Assembly: GCF_024435355.1 (NCBI RefSeq)
Contig: NZ_JAMJWG010000028.1
Coordinates: 56,805 to 120,804, forward strand
Length of the DNA stretch: 64,000 nucleotides
Source: Streptomyces odontomachi
GTDB lineage: Bacteria; Actinomycetota; Actinomycetes; Streptomycetales; Streptomycetaceae
Reading direction: 5' to 3'
The notes under the pieces are model-generated. The model had not been told where the DNA came from. It searched no databases and saw only the letters and a program-made list of their open reading frames with translations. Within the stretch, counting starts at the first letter, position 1; each line of letters opens with the position of its first letter. Positions 42,812 to 51,374 of this stretch are shown piece by piece. Position numbers and translations under genes: made by a program.

Positions 42812-44358
42812 CCGACACGACCACCGGGCAGGACGAACCCGCCGCGGACGCAGACGTCCGGGTGGACGTACTGATCATCGGAGCCGGGCTGTCCGGCGTC
42901 GGGGCCGCCCACCACATCCAGACGGCCTTCCCGCGACGCAGCTATCGCGTCCTGGAGGCACGCGACAGCATCGGCGGCACCTGGGACCTGTTCCGCTACC
43001 CCGGGGTGCGCTCCGACTCCGACATGCACACCCTGGGCTACCGGTTCCGGCCCTGGACGCAGGCGAAGGCCATCGCGGACGGGCCGTCGATCCTCGCGTA
43101 CATCCGTGCCACCGCGACCGAGGCCGGCATCGACCGGCACATCCGCTTCGGGCACCGCGCCGTGCGTGCCGACTGGTCGAGCGACGACGCGCACTGGACC
43201 GTCGAGGCGCGGCACGACGGCCGCACGGTCCGGCTGACGGCGCGGTTCCTGTACGTCTGCACCGGCTACTACGACTACGACGCCGGCCATGAACCGCACT
43301 TCCCGGATGCCGAGCGGTTCACCGGGACGGTCGTCCACCCCCAGCGGTGGCCCGCCGACCTGGACCACAGCGGCAAGCGGGTCGTGGTCATCGGCAGCGG
43401 CGCGACGGCCGTCACGCTGGTCCCCGCGCTCGCCGAGCGGGCCGCCCACGTGACGATGGTGCAGCGCTCGCCCACCTACGTCCTCGCCGCCCCGGCCCGG
43501 GACCCGCTGGCGCACCGGCTGCGCCGGCTGCTGGGCGCGCGCCGCGCCTACACCGTCACCCGGTGGAAGAACATCGCCGTGGGCACGGTGATCTACCGGC
43601 TCAGCCGGCGCCGCCCGACCATGGTCACCTCGTGGATCCGCAAGGCAGCGATCCGGCAGCTGCCGCCCGGCTACGACGTCGACACCCATTTCAAACCGCG
43701 CTACCGGCCGTGGGACCAGCGGCTGTGCCTCGCTCCCGACGGCGACCTGTTCACCTCGATCCGGCACGGCCGGGCCTCCGTGGTCACCGACCAGGTCAGC
43801 GCCTTCACCCGCACCGGGCTGCGGCTGTCCTCCGGAGCGGAGCTCGACGCGGACATCGTCGTCACCGCGACCGGGCTGCGGCTGCTGGCGTTCGGCGGGC
43901 TGCGGCTGTGCGTCGACGGTGCCGACGTCGAACTGCCGCGCACCATGGCCTACAAGGGCCTGATGCTCAGCGGGGTGCCCAACTTCGCGTTCACCATCGG
44001 ATACACCAACGCCTCCTGGACCCTCAAGGCCGATCTGGTCGGCGAGTTCGTGGTGCGGCTGCTGCGCCGTCTCGACGCGCACGGCTACGACCAGTGCGTG
44101 CCCGTGGCCGACGATCCCACCGTCACCGAGCGGCCCCTGCTCGACTTCGACGCCGGCTACGTGCTGCGCTCCGTCGACGCCTTCCCGCGCGCCGGATCAC
44201 GGGCACCCTGGCGGCTCGGCATGAACTACGCCCACGATCTGCTGACGCTGCGGCACGGCCGCGTCGACGACGGCGTCCTGCGCTTCAGCCGGCGCCCCGC
44301 GGCACCGGGCGCCGCAGGGACCAGCGACCACCCCACGGAGCGCACCGCCACACCGTGA
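42808..44358 (+). CDS. Flavin-dependent Baeyer-Villiger-type monooxygenase
   Basis: 516 residues. FAD-binding GAGLSGVGAA near 25-34, NADPH-binding GSGATAVTLVP, and the BVMO fingerprint F-x-G-x-x-x-H-x-x-x-W-P as FTGTVVHPQRWP (171-182) are intact. The enzyme would convert a ketone to an ester or lactone with NADPH and O2, or oxidise sulfur like EthA. Translation is coupled to the P450 gene by an ATGA overlap, and both answer to the TetR repressor. Its stop converges with that of IclR with 9 bp between. The hydroxyacid or dicarboxylic product might feed the neighbouring dehydrogenase genes, which is speculation. Confidence 0.9.
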   Translation: MTDTTTGQDEPAADADVRVDVLIIGAGLSGVGAAHHIQTAFPRRSYRVLEARDSIGGTWDLFRYPGVRSDSDMHTLGYRFRPWTQAKAIADGPSILAYIRATATEAGIDRHIRFGHRAVRADWSSDDAHWTVEARHDGRTVRLTARFLYVCTGYYDYDAGHEPHFPDAERFTGTVVHPQRWPADLDHSGKRVVVIGSGATAVTLVPALAERAAHVTMVQRSPTYVLAAPARDPLAHRLRRLLGARRAYTVTRWKNIAVGTVIYRLSRRRPTMVTSWIRKAAIRQLPPGYDVDTHFKPRYRPWDQRLCLAPDGDLFTSIRHGRASVVTDQVSAFTRTGLRLSSGAELDADIVVTATGLRLLAFGGLRLCVDGADVELPRTMAYKGLMLSGVPNFAFTIGYTNASWTLKADLVGEFVVRLLRRLDAHGYDQCVPVADDPTVTERPLLDFDAGYVLRSVDAFPRAGSRAPWRLGMNYAHDLLTLRHGRVDDGVLRFSRRPAAPGAAGTSDHPTERTATP

Positions 44359-44367
44359 CGCCCGCCG

Positions 44368-45165
44368 TCACCCCATGAACAGCGACTCCAGCCGCTTGGC
44401 CGCCGCCGCCAGCGGCGGGTGCAGGGCCAGCACCTCCTCGCGTGCCACCACGAACGTCACCGTGGAGATGCTGACCGCGCCCATGACCCGGCCGTCGGCG
44501 CCGTGGATCGGGGCGGCGATGCAGCGGACGTTGGGCTCGTTCTCCTGGTCGTCGAGGGCGAAGCCGGCGCAGCGGACGTGGTCCAACTCCTCGGTGAGGG
44601 CGGGCAGCGTCGTGCGGGTGTGGGGCGTGCGGCGTTCGAGGCCGGTGCGGGCGACGAACTCGGCCAGTGCCGCCACGTCCAGGTCGGCCAGGATGCACTT
44701 GCCGATGGCGGTGGTGTGCAGCGCCTGCTGCATGCCGACCCGGGAGGCGATGGCGAAAGGCTGGTCGCCCTCGACCTTGTGCGTGTAGACGACCCGGTCG
44801 CCGCTGCGCATCCCGACGTGCACCGTCTGTCTGACCTGGTGCTGGAGATCGACGATCACCCGCTCCACGCTGTCCTGCCGGCCCGTGCTGGTCAGCGCCG
44901 CGCCCATGCCGCGCAGGGCGGGCCCGATGCCGTAACGGCCGCCGTGGTGAGCGATGGCCCAGCCCTCGGCGGTGAGCACACCGAGCAGGCGGTGGGCCGT
45001 CGGCTTCGACAGGGCCGCCGCGGCGGCGAGGTCGGCCAGGCGCATGGGTTCGCCCGCGTAGCAGAGCACGTCGATCAGCCGGAGGAGCCGCCGGGGGCCG
45101 GCTCCGTCGCTTGCGGAGGCGGACGACGGTGCAGCTGAAGCGGAAGACGACTTACCAGAAGGCAT
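44368..45165 (-). CDS. IclR-family transcriptional regulator
   Basis: 265 residues. After a Ser/Ala-rich leader, residues about 25-85 are the IclR winged helix (RLLRLIDVLCYAGEPMRLADLA, LSKPTAHRLLGVLTAEGW). The ligand domain has the typical HVGMRSGDRVVYTHKVEG, LHTTAIGKCILADL, and NVRCIAAPIHGADGRVMGAVSIS. It is divergent from the MFS-dehydrogenase operon across 105 bp, where a CGGAA-N5-TTCCG repeat lies. It should control that operon in response to a carboxylic or sugar-acid substrate. The start codon is taken as the ATG at 45165; GTGs just upstream are possible. Confidence 0.9.
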   Translation of the reverse strand: MPSGKSSSASAAPSSASASDGAGPRRLLRLIDVLCYAGEPMRLADLAAAAALSKPTAHRLLGVLTAEGWAIAHHGGRYGIGPALRGMGAALTSTGRQDSVERVIVDLQHQVRQTVHVGMRSGDRVVYTHKVEGDQPFAIASRVGMQQALHTTAIGKCILADLDVAALAEFVARTGLERRTPHTRTTLPALTEELDHVRCAGFALDDQENEPNVRCIAAPIHGADGRVMGAVSISTVTFVVAREEVLALHPPLAAAAKRLESLFMG

Positions 45166-45211
45166 TGACACCACCACGGGCTCTGAATAGCTTCGGCCGC
45201 ATTCTACTTCT

Positions 45212-45226
45212 CGGAACTCCATTCCG
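45212..45226. promoter_or_regulatory. Likely IclR operator CGGAA-CTCCA-TTCCG
   Basis: An inverted repeat with 5-bp arms lies midway between IclR and the MFS operon, 45 bp before the TTG start. The GGAA/TTCC arms are typical for IclR proteins. A second weak pair, GAAT and ATTC, flanks 45185-45204. Confidence 0.5.
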
Positions 45227-45270
45227 GGAGGCGAAACGTACGACGTGTAGGACCAGTCCCAGGAGTCCTC

Positions 45271-46686
45271 TTGACCACTCAGGCAGAGCTGCGACACCTC
45301 TCCGATGCCGCGGCACGACATGTCCTCAGCGAGCACGGCACGAACACCGGCCGCCGTACCGGATGGCTGATGATCTCCACGATCCTCATCGAGGCCTGGG
45401 ATCTGTACGCCATCTCCTTCCTGCTGCTGTTCGTGCAGGACGATCTGCACCCCAGCTCCAGCATGCTGGGCCTGGCCTCCGGAGCGGTGCAGGCGGGAGC
45501 GCTGATCGGTGCCGTCTGCGGAGGCTGGTTCGCCGACCGGTTCGGCCGGCGCAAGGTCTTCATCACGACCATGAGCCTGTTCGTCGTCCTCGCACTGGCC
45601 CAGGCCTTCGTCTCCAACATGTGGGAACTGGTCCTGGTGCGGTTCCTGCTGGGCCTGCCGCTCGGCAGCGACATCTCCACCGGGTACACGTACATCATGG
45701 AGACCATGCCCAAGGGCAAGCGGGAGGTGATGGGCAACCGCTGGCAGGGCATGTTCGGCCTGGGTGAGATCGCCGCCATCGCCGTCATCACCACGATGTA
45801 CCTCAGCGGCATGGACCACAGCCTGCTCTGGCGCGTCGGGCTCGGCATCGGCGCCCTGCCCGCCCTGATCCTGCTGATCGGCCGTCTCGACGTGCCCGAC
45901 ACCGCCCTGTGGCTCATCCAGCGCGGCAAGTTCAAGCAGGCCAAGGCCGTGGCCACGAAGATGTTCGCGGACAACCTGGAGATGCTGCCCGACGAGGACT
46001 TCGTCATGGAGCGGCCGCGCACCAGGGACTTCCTCGCCGGCATCTGGAAGGACCGGACCCGCCGCCGGGCCAGCATCTTCGCCTGGATATCCAACGCGAT
46101 GCAGGGCGCCGAGTTCGCCGCCTTCGGCTTCTACCTGCCGTTCATCCTGGTGCTCACCGGTGTCTCCGGGATCGGCGCCACCAACTTCATCACCGGCGCC
46201 ATCTACATCCTCGCCACCATCAGTGGCTTCGTCGGCCCGGCCATCACGCCCAAGCTGGGGCACCGCGGCATCGCACGCTGGGGCTACGGCACCGCGTTCG
46301 TCTCCCTGCTGCTGGCCGCGGCCTTCCTCCAGGTGCACTGGACCGCGCTGGTGCCGTTCGCGGCGGCCGGCCTGATGTGGGGTCACTACTGGGCGGCGTC
46401 CAACGGCATGACGATCGCCTCCATGGTCGCCCCGAGCCGCTACAAGGCGACCGCGTCGGGCTTCGGCTACGTCTTCGTCAAGCTGGCCTCCTTCGTGTCG
46501 ATCTTCTTCTTCCCGATCCTCTTCGACCACCTGGGCGTGCCGCTGGCCACCGTCATCGTCTCCCTGCTGTCCCTCACCGGGTACCTCGCGGCCACGTACA
46601 TCCTTCCCGAGGTGTACGGCTACGTGGAGCAGGAGGACAAGGAGGGCGAGGGGGCGTCCACGCCGCTCGCCGGGGAGGCGCATTGA
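45271..46686 (+). CDS. MFS transporter, sugar/hydroxy-acid porter type
   Basis: 471 residues, about 12 membrane segments. Motifs: WFADRFGRRKVFITT in loop 2-3, MLGLASGAVQAGALIG, GLPLGSDISTGYTYIMETMPKGKREV, and PDTALWLIQRGKFKQA at the start of the central loop, which place it in the sugar-porter/MHS-like group. The start is a TTG at 45271 with AGGAG just upstream; no ATG or GTG fits better. It overlaps the dehydrogenase start (ATTGA), and the operon continues to the FMN dehydrogenase. The substrate is probably a sugar acid or hydroxy acid, inferred from those enzymes. Confidence 0.85.
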   Translation: MTTQAELRHLSDAAARHVLSEHGTNTGRRTGWLMISTILIEAWDLYAISFLLLFVQDDLHPSSSMLGLASGAVQAGALIGAVCGGWFADRFGRRKVFITTMSLFVVLALAQAFVSNMWELVLVRFLLGLPLGSDISTGYTYIMETMPKGKREVMGNRWQGMFGLGEIAAIAVITTMYLSGMDHSLLWRVGLGIGALPALILLIGRLDVPDTALWLIQRGKFKQAKAVATKMFADNLEMLPDEDFVMERPRTRDFLAGIWKDRTRRRASIFAWISNAMQGAEFAAFGFYLPFILVLTGVSGIGATNFITGAIYILATISGFVGPAITPKLGHRGIARWGYGTAFVSLLLAAAFLQVHWTALVPFAAAGLMWGHYWAASNGMTIASMVAPSRYKATASGFGYVFVKLASFVSIFFFPILFDHLGVPLATVIVSLLSLTGYLAATYILPEVYGYVEQEDKEGEGASTPLAGEAH

Positions 46687-47711
46687 GCAGCTCCGTGCAG
46701 GCCGTCGTCGTGCACGCCGCCGGAGACGTGCGCATCGAGGAGCGTCCGAGGCCCGTCCCCGGACCGTCGGAGGTGCTGCTGGCCATGAGCCATGGCGGCA
46801 TCTGCGGATCCGACCTGCACTACTACCGGCACGGCGCGGTCGGCGCCTTCACGCTGGCCGAGCCGCTCACGCTCGGCCACGAGGTGGTCGGCACGGTGGC
46901 CGAGGACCCCTCGGGGCGGCTCGCCCCGGGGACGGCGGTCGCCGTGCATCCCGGCACGTCGTGCGGCGACTGCCCCGAGTGCGGTCGCGGGCTGCCGCAG
47001 GTGTGCCGGGACTCCCGCTATCTGGGGTCCGCGGCGCACCGGCCGCACACCCAGGGCGGCTTCACCGGGCAACTCGCCGTGCCGGGCGACCGGCTGCGGG
47101 TGCTCCCGCCGGAGCTGCCGCTGTCCCGGGCGGTCCTGGTGGAACCGCTGGCCGTCGGCATCCACGCCGTCGGGCGCGCCGGCGACGTCACCGGGGCGCG
47201 GGTCCTGGTCAACGGCGCAGGGCCGATCGGGATCCTGGCCGGGGTGGCCGCGCGGGCGGCCGGCGCCGGCGAGGTGTGGGCGGCCGATCTGCTGGACCAC
47301 CCGCTCCGGTTGGCGGAGCGGACCGGCGCCGACCGGACGGTCCGCATCGGCGCCGGCACCCTGCCGGAGGACTTCTTCGACGTCGTCGTCGAAGCCTCCG
47401 GTGCGCCCGCCGGACTGGCGTCCGCGCTGGCCGCGGTGCGCCGTCGCGGGGTGATCGTCCAGCTGGGCTCGCTGCCCGGCGGCCCGGTCAACGCGCCCCT
47501 CGCCTCGCTCGTCGCCAAGGAGGTCGACCTGCGCGGCACCTTCCGCTTCGACACGGAGATCGACGACGCCATCGCGCTGCTCGCCACGACCGACGGTCCC
47601 GAAGCGGTGATCACCCACACCTTCCCGATGCGGGACGCCGCCGAGGCGCTCGCCGTGGCCGGCGATCCGGCGGCGTCCGGCAAGGTCGTCCTGCGGCTCG
47701 ACGGATCCTGA
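46683..47711 (+). CDS. Zinc-dependent dehydrogenase, L-idonate 5-dehydrogenase-like
   Basis: 342 residues of the MDR family. The catalytic zinc site is ICGSDLHYYRHG and LGHEVVG; the structural zinc lobe is complete (CGDCPECGRGLPQVC). The Rossmann motif is GAGPIGILAGVAA, followed by ADLLDHPLRLA. The LHYYRHG...VGAF sequence around the active site is typical of idonate 5-dehydrogenases, which oxidise a sugar acid at C-5. The start is the TTG at 46683 overlapping the MFS stop, or the GTG at 46695. It sits between the transporter and an FMN 2-hydroxyacid dehydrogenase, suggesting stepwise oxidation of an imported hydroxy acid. Confidence 0.85.
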   Translation: MSSSVQAVVVHAAGDVRIEERPRPVPGPSEVLLAMSHGGICGSDLHYYRHGAVGAFTLAEPLTLGHEVVGTVAEDPSGRLAPGTAVAVHPGTSCGDCPECGRGLPQVCRDSRYLGSAAHRPHTQGGFTGQLAVPGDRLRVLPPELPLSRAVLVEPLAVGIHAVGRAGDVTGARVLVNGAGPIGILAGVAARAAGAGEVWAADLLDHPLRLAERTGADRTVRIGAGTLPEDFFDVVVEASGAPAGLASALAAVRRRGVIVQLGSLPGGPVNAPLASLVAKEVDLRGTFRFDTEIDDAIALLATTDGPEAVITHTFPMRDAAEALAVAGDPAASGKVVLRLDGS

Positions 47712-47793
47712 GCCCGGCCGGCCCGTCGCCGCACCCCGTCCGCACCCGGCCCAGCCCGCACCACCCCCCGCTCGCACACGGAAAGCCCCACCC

Positions 47794-49029
47794 ATGACGA
47801 AGCTCCAACGCCAACTGCCGCGCCGCAAGGACCTCGCCCCGCTGCTGAAGTTCAAGCGCCGGGTCGGCGACGCGAACCAGCGGCGGCTGGCGACGGCACA
47901 CACCATCTGGGACCTGCGCCGGCTGGCCAGGCGACGCACTCCGGCCGGCCCGTTCGACTACGTGGACGGTGCGGCGGACGGCGAGGTGGGGCTGCACCGT
48001 GCCCGTGAGGCGTTCGAGGACCTGGAGTTCCGGCCCGGCATCCTGCGGGACGTCTCCCGCACGGATTTGTCCACGACCGTGCTCGGCGCCCGGTCCGCGC
48101 TCCCGTTCGGCATGGCGCCCACCGGCTACACGCGGATGATGCACGCGGCCGGCGAGCCTGCCGTGGTGGCGGCGGCCGAACGCGCCGGGATCCCGTACGC
48201 GCTGTCCACCATGGGCAGCACCTCGATCGAGCAGGTGGCCGAGACGGCGCCGAGCGCGCGGAAGTGGTTCCAGCTCTACCTCTGGAAGGACCGCGAGCTC
48301 TCCCTCGAACTGGTCGCGAACGCCAGGGACGCGGGGTACGAGGCCCTCATCGTCACCGTGGACGTGCCCGCCATCGGCAACCGGCTGCGGGACCTGCGGC
48401 ACGGCATGACGATCCCGCCCCAGCTGACGCTGCGCACCTTCGTCGACGCGTCGTACCGGTGGGAGTGGTGGTTCAACTTCCTGACCACCGAACCGCTCAG
48501 GTTCGCCTTCGACAGGAAGGGCGAGGGGGCGCTCACCGACATCGTGGCCAAGCTCTACGACCCGACGGTCACCTTCGACGACCTGGCGTGGATCCGCGAG
48601 GCCTGGGACGGGCCCCTCGTCATCAAGGGGATCCAGACGGTGCGGGACGCCGAACAGGCCATGGACCACGGCGCGGACGGCATCGTCGTGTCCAACCACG
48701 GCGGGCGGCAGCTGGACCGCGCCCCGGTGCCGCTGCACCTGCTTCCGGAGATCGTCGACGCGGTCGGCTCGCGCGGCGCCGTCATGCTCGACACCGGCAT
48801 CATGAACGGGGGTGACATCGTCGCGGCCCTCGCCCTGGGCGCCGACCTCGCCCTCGTCGGCCGTGCCTACCTCTACGGGCTGATGGCCGGTGGCGAGGCG
48901 GGGGTGACCCGCTGCATCGAGATCCTCGCCGCGGAGGTCGAGCGCACCATGAAGCTCCTCGGCGTCAGCTCCGTCGACGAACTCGGCCCGGACCACGTAC
49001 GGCTGATGACCCGGCGGATGCCGGTCTGA
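47794..49029 (+). CDS. lldD: FMN-dependent alpha-hydroxy-acid (L-lactate-type) dehydrogenase
   Basis: 411 residues. The glycolate oxidase/LldD fold is clear: PFDYVDGAADGEVG, MAPTGYTRMMHAAGEPAV, QLYLWKDRELSLEL, IVTVDVPAIGNRLRD, VIKGIQTVRDAEQAM, and the catalytic His in VSNHGGRQLDRAP. The phosphate-binding region LDTGIMNGGDIV keeps the family layout. It oxidises an L-2-hydroxy acid to the 2-keto acid with FMN, passing electrons to the respiratory chain. It is the third gene after the MFS and the zinc dehydrogenase (82-bp gap) and probably belongs to the IclR-controlled operon. A specific substrate other than lactate is possible. Confidence 0.88.
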   Translation: MTKLQRQLPRRKDLAPLLKFKRRVGDANQRRLATAHTIWDLRRLARRRTPAGPFDYVDGAADGEVGLHRAREAFEDLEFRPGILRDVSRTDLSTTVLGARSALPFGMAPTGYTRMMHAAGEPAVVAAAERAGIPYALSTMGSTSIEQVAETAPSARKWFQLYLWKDRELSLELVANARDAGYEALIVTVDVPAIGNRLRDLRHGMTIPPQLTLRTFVDASYRWEWWFNFLTTEPLRFAFDRKGEGALTDIVAKLYDPTVTFDDLAWIREAWDGPLVIKGIQTVRDAEQAMDHGADGIVVSNHGGRQLDRAPVPLHLLPEIVDAVGSRGAVMLDTGIMNGGDIVAALALGADLALVGRAYLYGLMAGGEAGVTRCIEILAAEVERTMKLLGVSSVDELGPDHVRLMTRRMPV

Positions 49030-49044
49030 CCCGACCCCGCCACA

Positions 49045-49100
49045 CCGCCCACCGCCCACCGCCCACCGCCCATTGACAGGCGCCGGGCCCCTGTTACATT
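49045..49100 (+). promoter_or_regulatory. Consensus-like promoter of GH105 behind a 7-bp tandem repeat
   Basis: TTGACA (49073-49078) is followed after 16 bp by TACATT (49095-49100), the best sigma-70-type match in the window, with a predicted start near 49107. Four perfect tandem copies of CCGCCCA (49045-49072) abut the -35 box. Copy-number change could alter upstream contacts. Confidence 0.65.
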
Positions 49101-49166
49101 CCCGATGGATAGATCCGACCTTTCAACCCGTCGCTCCCGCAGATGGGCCACCCCACAAGGAGGATC

Positions 49167-50567
49167 ATGAAGAGGCAAGCTGCCACACGCCGCTTAACTC
49201 GCTTTGACCTGCGCACACTTCGGTCCGCTCGGAGCGCCCTGGGAGACCCCGGCAGGTTCCGGCCAGATGACACCTCGGAGCTTATGGGACGAGGCGCGCC
49301 TACCGTAGGCGTCCACGGCACCACCCGTAGGCACCCCGCGCTGCTGCTGCTCGCGGCGGTGCTCTGCCTCGCCGCACTGCTCACCACGCCCGCCGCACGC
49401 GCCGCCGCCCCGCCGGCCGCTCCGGCTCCCGGCACCTCGGCCGCCGCGACCGACTGGTCGGTGGCCATGGTCGAGTCGACGATGGCCCGCTACACCGCCG
49501 AGTCGATCGGCGGCTGGTCGTACCCGACGGGGCTCTATCTCTACGGCCAGTACCTGGTGTACGAGCGCACCCACGACCCACGCTACCTGGCCTACCTCAA
49601 GCGCTACGTGGACCGGTTCGTCGACGCGGACGGGAACATCGACCAGAACTTCGACAGCCTGGACAGCATGCAGAACGGTCGACTGCTGGTCATCCTGCAC
49701 CACGAGACCGGCGAGCAGCGGTACCAGACCGCGGCCGACACGATCCGCAAGCGGCTGGACAGCTATCCGCGCACCTCCGACGGCGGCTTCTGGCACGCCA
49801 CGTCGGCATCGCGTGCGCACCAGCTGTGGTCCGACGGGGTGTACATGGTCAACCCGTTCCTCGTCGAGTACGGCGCCGAGTTCGGCGACACCGCATACAC
49901 CTCCGACGAGGCCACCCGGCAGCTCGCCGTCTACGGCAGCCACCTCCAGGTGGACAACGGGCTCCTCAGGCACGCCTACGACGAGTCGAAGGCGGCGAGC
50001 TGGGCCGACCCGAGCACCGGCCTGGCGCCGGAGCACTGGTGCCGCGCCATCGGCTGGTACGCGATGGCGGTCGTGAACGTCCTGGACGCCGTGCCGGCCG
50101 ACCAGCCGCGCCGGCCGCAGTTGCTGTCGATCCTGGGCAGGCTGGCCGCCGGCATCGAGCACTACCAGGACCCGGCCACCGGCCGCTGGTTCCAGGTCGT
50201 CGACAAGGGCTCGCGCACGGACGACTGGACCGAGACGTCCTGCTCCAGCATGTTCACGTTCGCGCTGTCACGCGCCGCCGAGCAGGGCTACGTCGACGCG
50301 CACTACGCGGACGTGGCCGAACGCGGCTACCAGGGCGTACTGGCGAGGATCTCGCTGGGAGACGACGGCCGCACCAACCTCACCGACATCTCCGTCGGCA
50401 CCAACGTCGGTGACTACGCCTTCTACGTGGCGCGTACCAGGGCGACCAACGACTTCCACGGCCTCGGCGCCTTCCTGATCATGAACGAGCAGATGATCCG
50501 GCAGGGCACGCAGGAGCGAACAGGGCGGCACATCACTCCGCTCTGCGCGAACGGTCACCCCATGTGA
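49167..50567 (+). CDS. Secreted GH105 unsaturated glycuronyl hydrolase
   Basis: 466 residues from an ATG behind the ideal AAGGAGGATC. An internal signal segment (HPALLLLAAVLCLAALLTTPAARA) follows an unusual 50-residue basic leader, so the mature protein is exported. The (alpha/alpha)6-barrel shows GGWSYPTGLYLYGQY, the family motif HQLWSDGVYMVNPF with the catalytic Asp, HWCRAIGWYAMAV, and ETSCSSMFTFAL. GH105 enzymes remove the 4,5-unsaturated uronic acid left by rhamnogalacturonan or ulvan lyases. A TTA codon at position 10 (49194-49196) lies in the leader; an ATG at 49284 could be an internal start that avoids it, but its spacing to GGAG is poor. The beta-helix protein at 36726 could be a functional partner, though it is distant. 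Confidence 0.87.
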   Translation: MKRQAATRRLTRFDLRTLRSARSALGDPGRFRPDDTSELMGRGAPTVGVHGTTRRHPALLLLAAVLCLAALLTTPAARAAAPPAAPAPGTSAAATDWSVAMVESTMARYTAESIGGWSYPTGLYLYGQYLVYERTHDPRYLAYLKRYVDRFVDADGNIDQNFDSLDSMQNGRLLVILHHETGEQRYQTAADTIRKRLDSYPRTSDGGFWHATSASRAHQLWSDGVYMVNPFLVEYGAEFGDTAYTSDEATRQLAVYGSHLQVDNGLLRHAYDESKAASWADPSTGLAPEHWCRAIGWYAMAVVNVLDAVPADQPRRPQLLSILGRLAAGIEHYQDPATGRWFQVVDKGSRTDDWTETSCSSMFTFALSRAAEQGYVDAHYADVAERGYQGVLARISLGDDGRTNLTDISVGTNVGDYAFYVARTRATNDFHGLGAFLIMNEQMIRQGTQERTGRHITPLCANGHPM

Positions 50568-50602
50568 GGGGTGACAGCGGTACGTGCCGCTATACCTCCC
50601 CC

Positions 50603-51313
50603 ATGCGCACCATCGAACTGTCGCCTCGGCTCCACCTCATCGGCTTCGACTTCGGGCAGGCCTACCTGTGGCGGGACGCCGACTCGCTCACCCTGATCGA
50701 CACCGGGACGGTCGGCTCGGGTGAGGTGATCGCCGAGGCGATCAGGGGGCTGGGGCTGGTTCCGGGAGACCTTGACCGTGTGGTGCTCACGCACGCGCAC
50801 GAGGATCACGCGGGCGCGGCGGCCGAGGTCGAGGCCTGGCCGGGGGTGACGGTGATAGCGCACCGGCTCGACGTCCCCGTGGTCCGCGGCGAGAGCACCG
50901 CCGCGGCGCCGGTGTTCGACGGGGCACCCGAGTGGGAGCGGGAGCTGTACGCGAACAAGCCCGCGCTGCCGCCCGCCCCGCCGGCCCGGGTGGCGAGGGA
51001 GCTCGAGGACGACGAGGTGCTGGACTTCGGCGGTGGCGCCCGGGTGATCGGGGTGCCCGGGCACACCGCCGGCAGCATCGCGCTCCATCTGCCGGAGAGC
51101 GGGGTGCTGTTCACCGGGGACGCGGTGGCGAACGTGGGCGGGCGCACCACCCTGGGCGTCTTCAACACGGAGCGCGCCCGGGCGGTCGCGTCCCTGCGCA
51201 GGCTGGCCGAACTCGACGTGGAGACGGCCTGCTTCGGCCATGGCGAGCCCATCACGCGGGGCGCGTCCGTGGCTCTGCGGGACGCGGCGGCCGCACACGT
51301 CGCCGGCGGCTGA
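50603..51313 (+). CDS. Metallo-beta-lactamase-fold hydrolase
   Basis: 236 residues. The zinc motif THAHEDHAGA (H-x-H-x-D-H), GVPGHTAGSIALHLPESG, FTGDAV and CFGHGEPI with the later His ligands are all present, giving a two-metal hydrolase of the glyoxalase II/lactonase-like group. The substrate is not known. There is no ribosome-binding site; a TATACC -10 at 50591-50596 sits seven bases before the ATG, so the mRNA is probably leaderless. It lies 35 bp after GH105 but seems to have its own promoter. Confidence 0.85.
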   Translation: MRTIELSPRLHLIGFDFGQAYLWRDADSLTLIDTGTVGSGEVIAEAIRGLGLVPGDLDRVVLTHAHEDHAGAAAEVEAWPGVTVIAHRLDVPVVRGESTAAAPVFDGAPEWERELYANKPALPPAPPARVARELEDDEVLDFGGGARVIGVPGHTAGSIALHLPESGVLFTGDAVANVGGRTTLGVFNTERARAVASLRRLAELDVETACFGHGEPITRGASVALRDAAAAHVAGG

Positions 51314-51374
51314 GGGACGCGCCCGGTCCCGGACCGCCCCGGCGGGCGGGCTCAGGCCCGATCCGGTCGACGGG

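Noticed and set aside
49045..49072. CRISPR-like array
   Set aside because: The repeats are 7 bp in direct tandem with no spacers; no cas gene is nearby.
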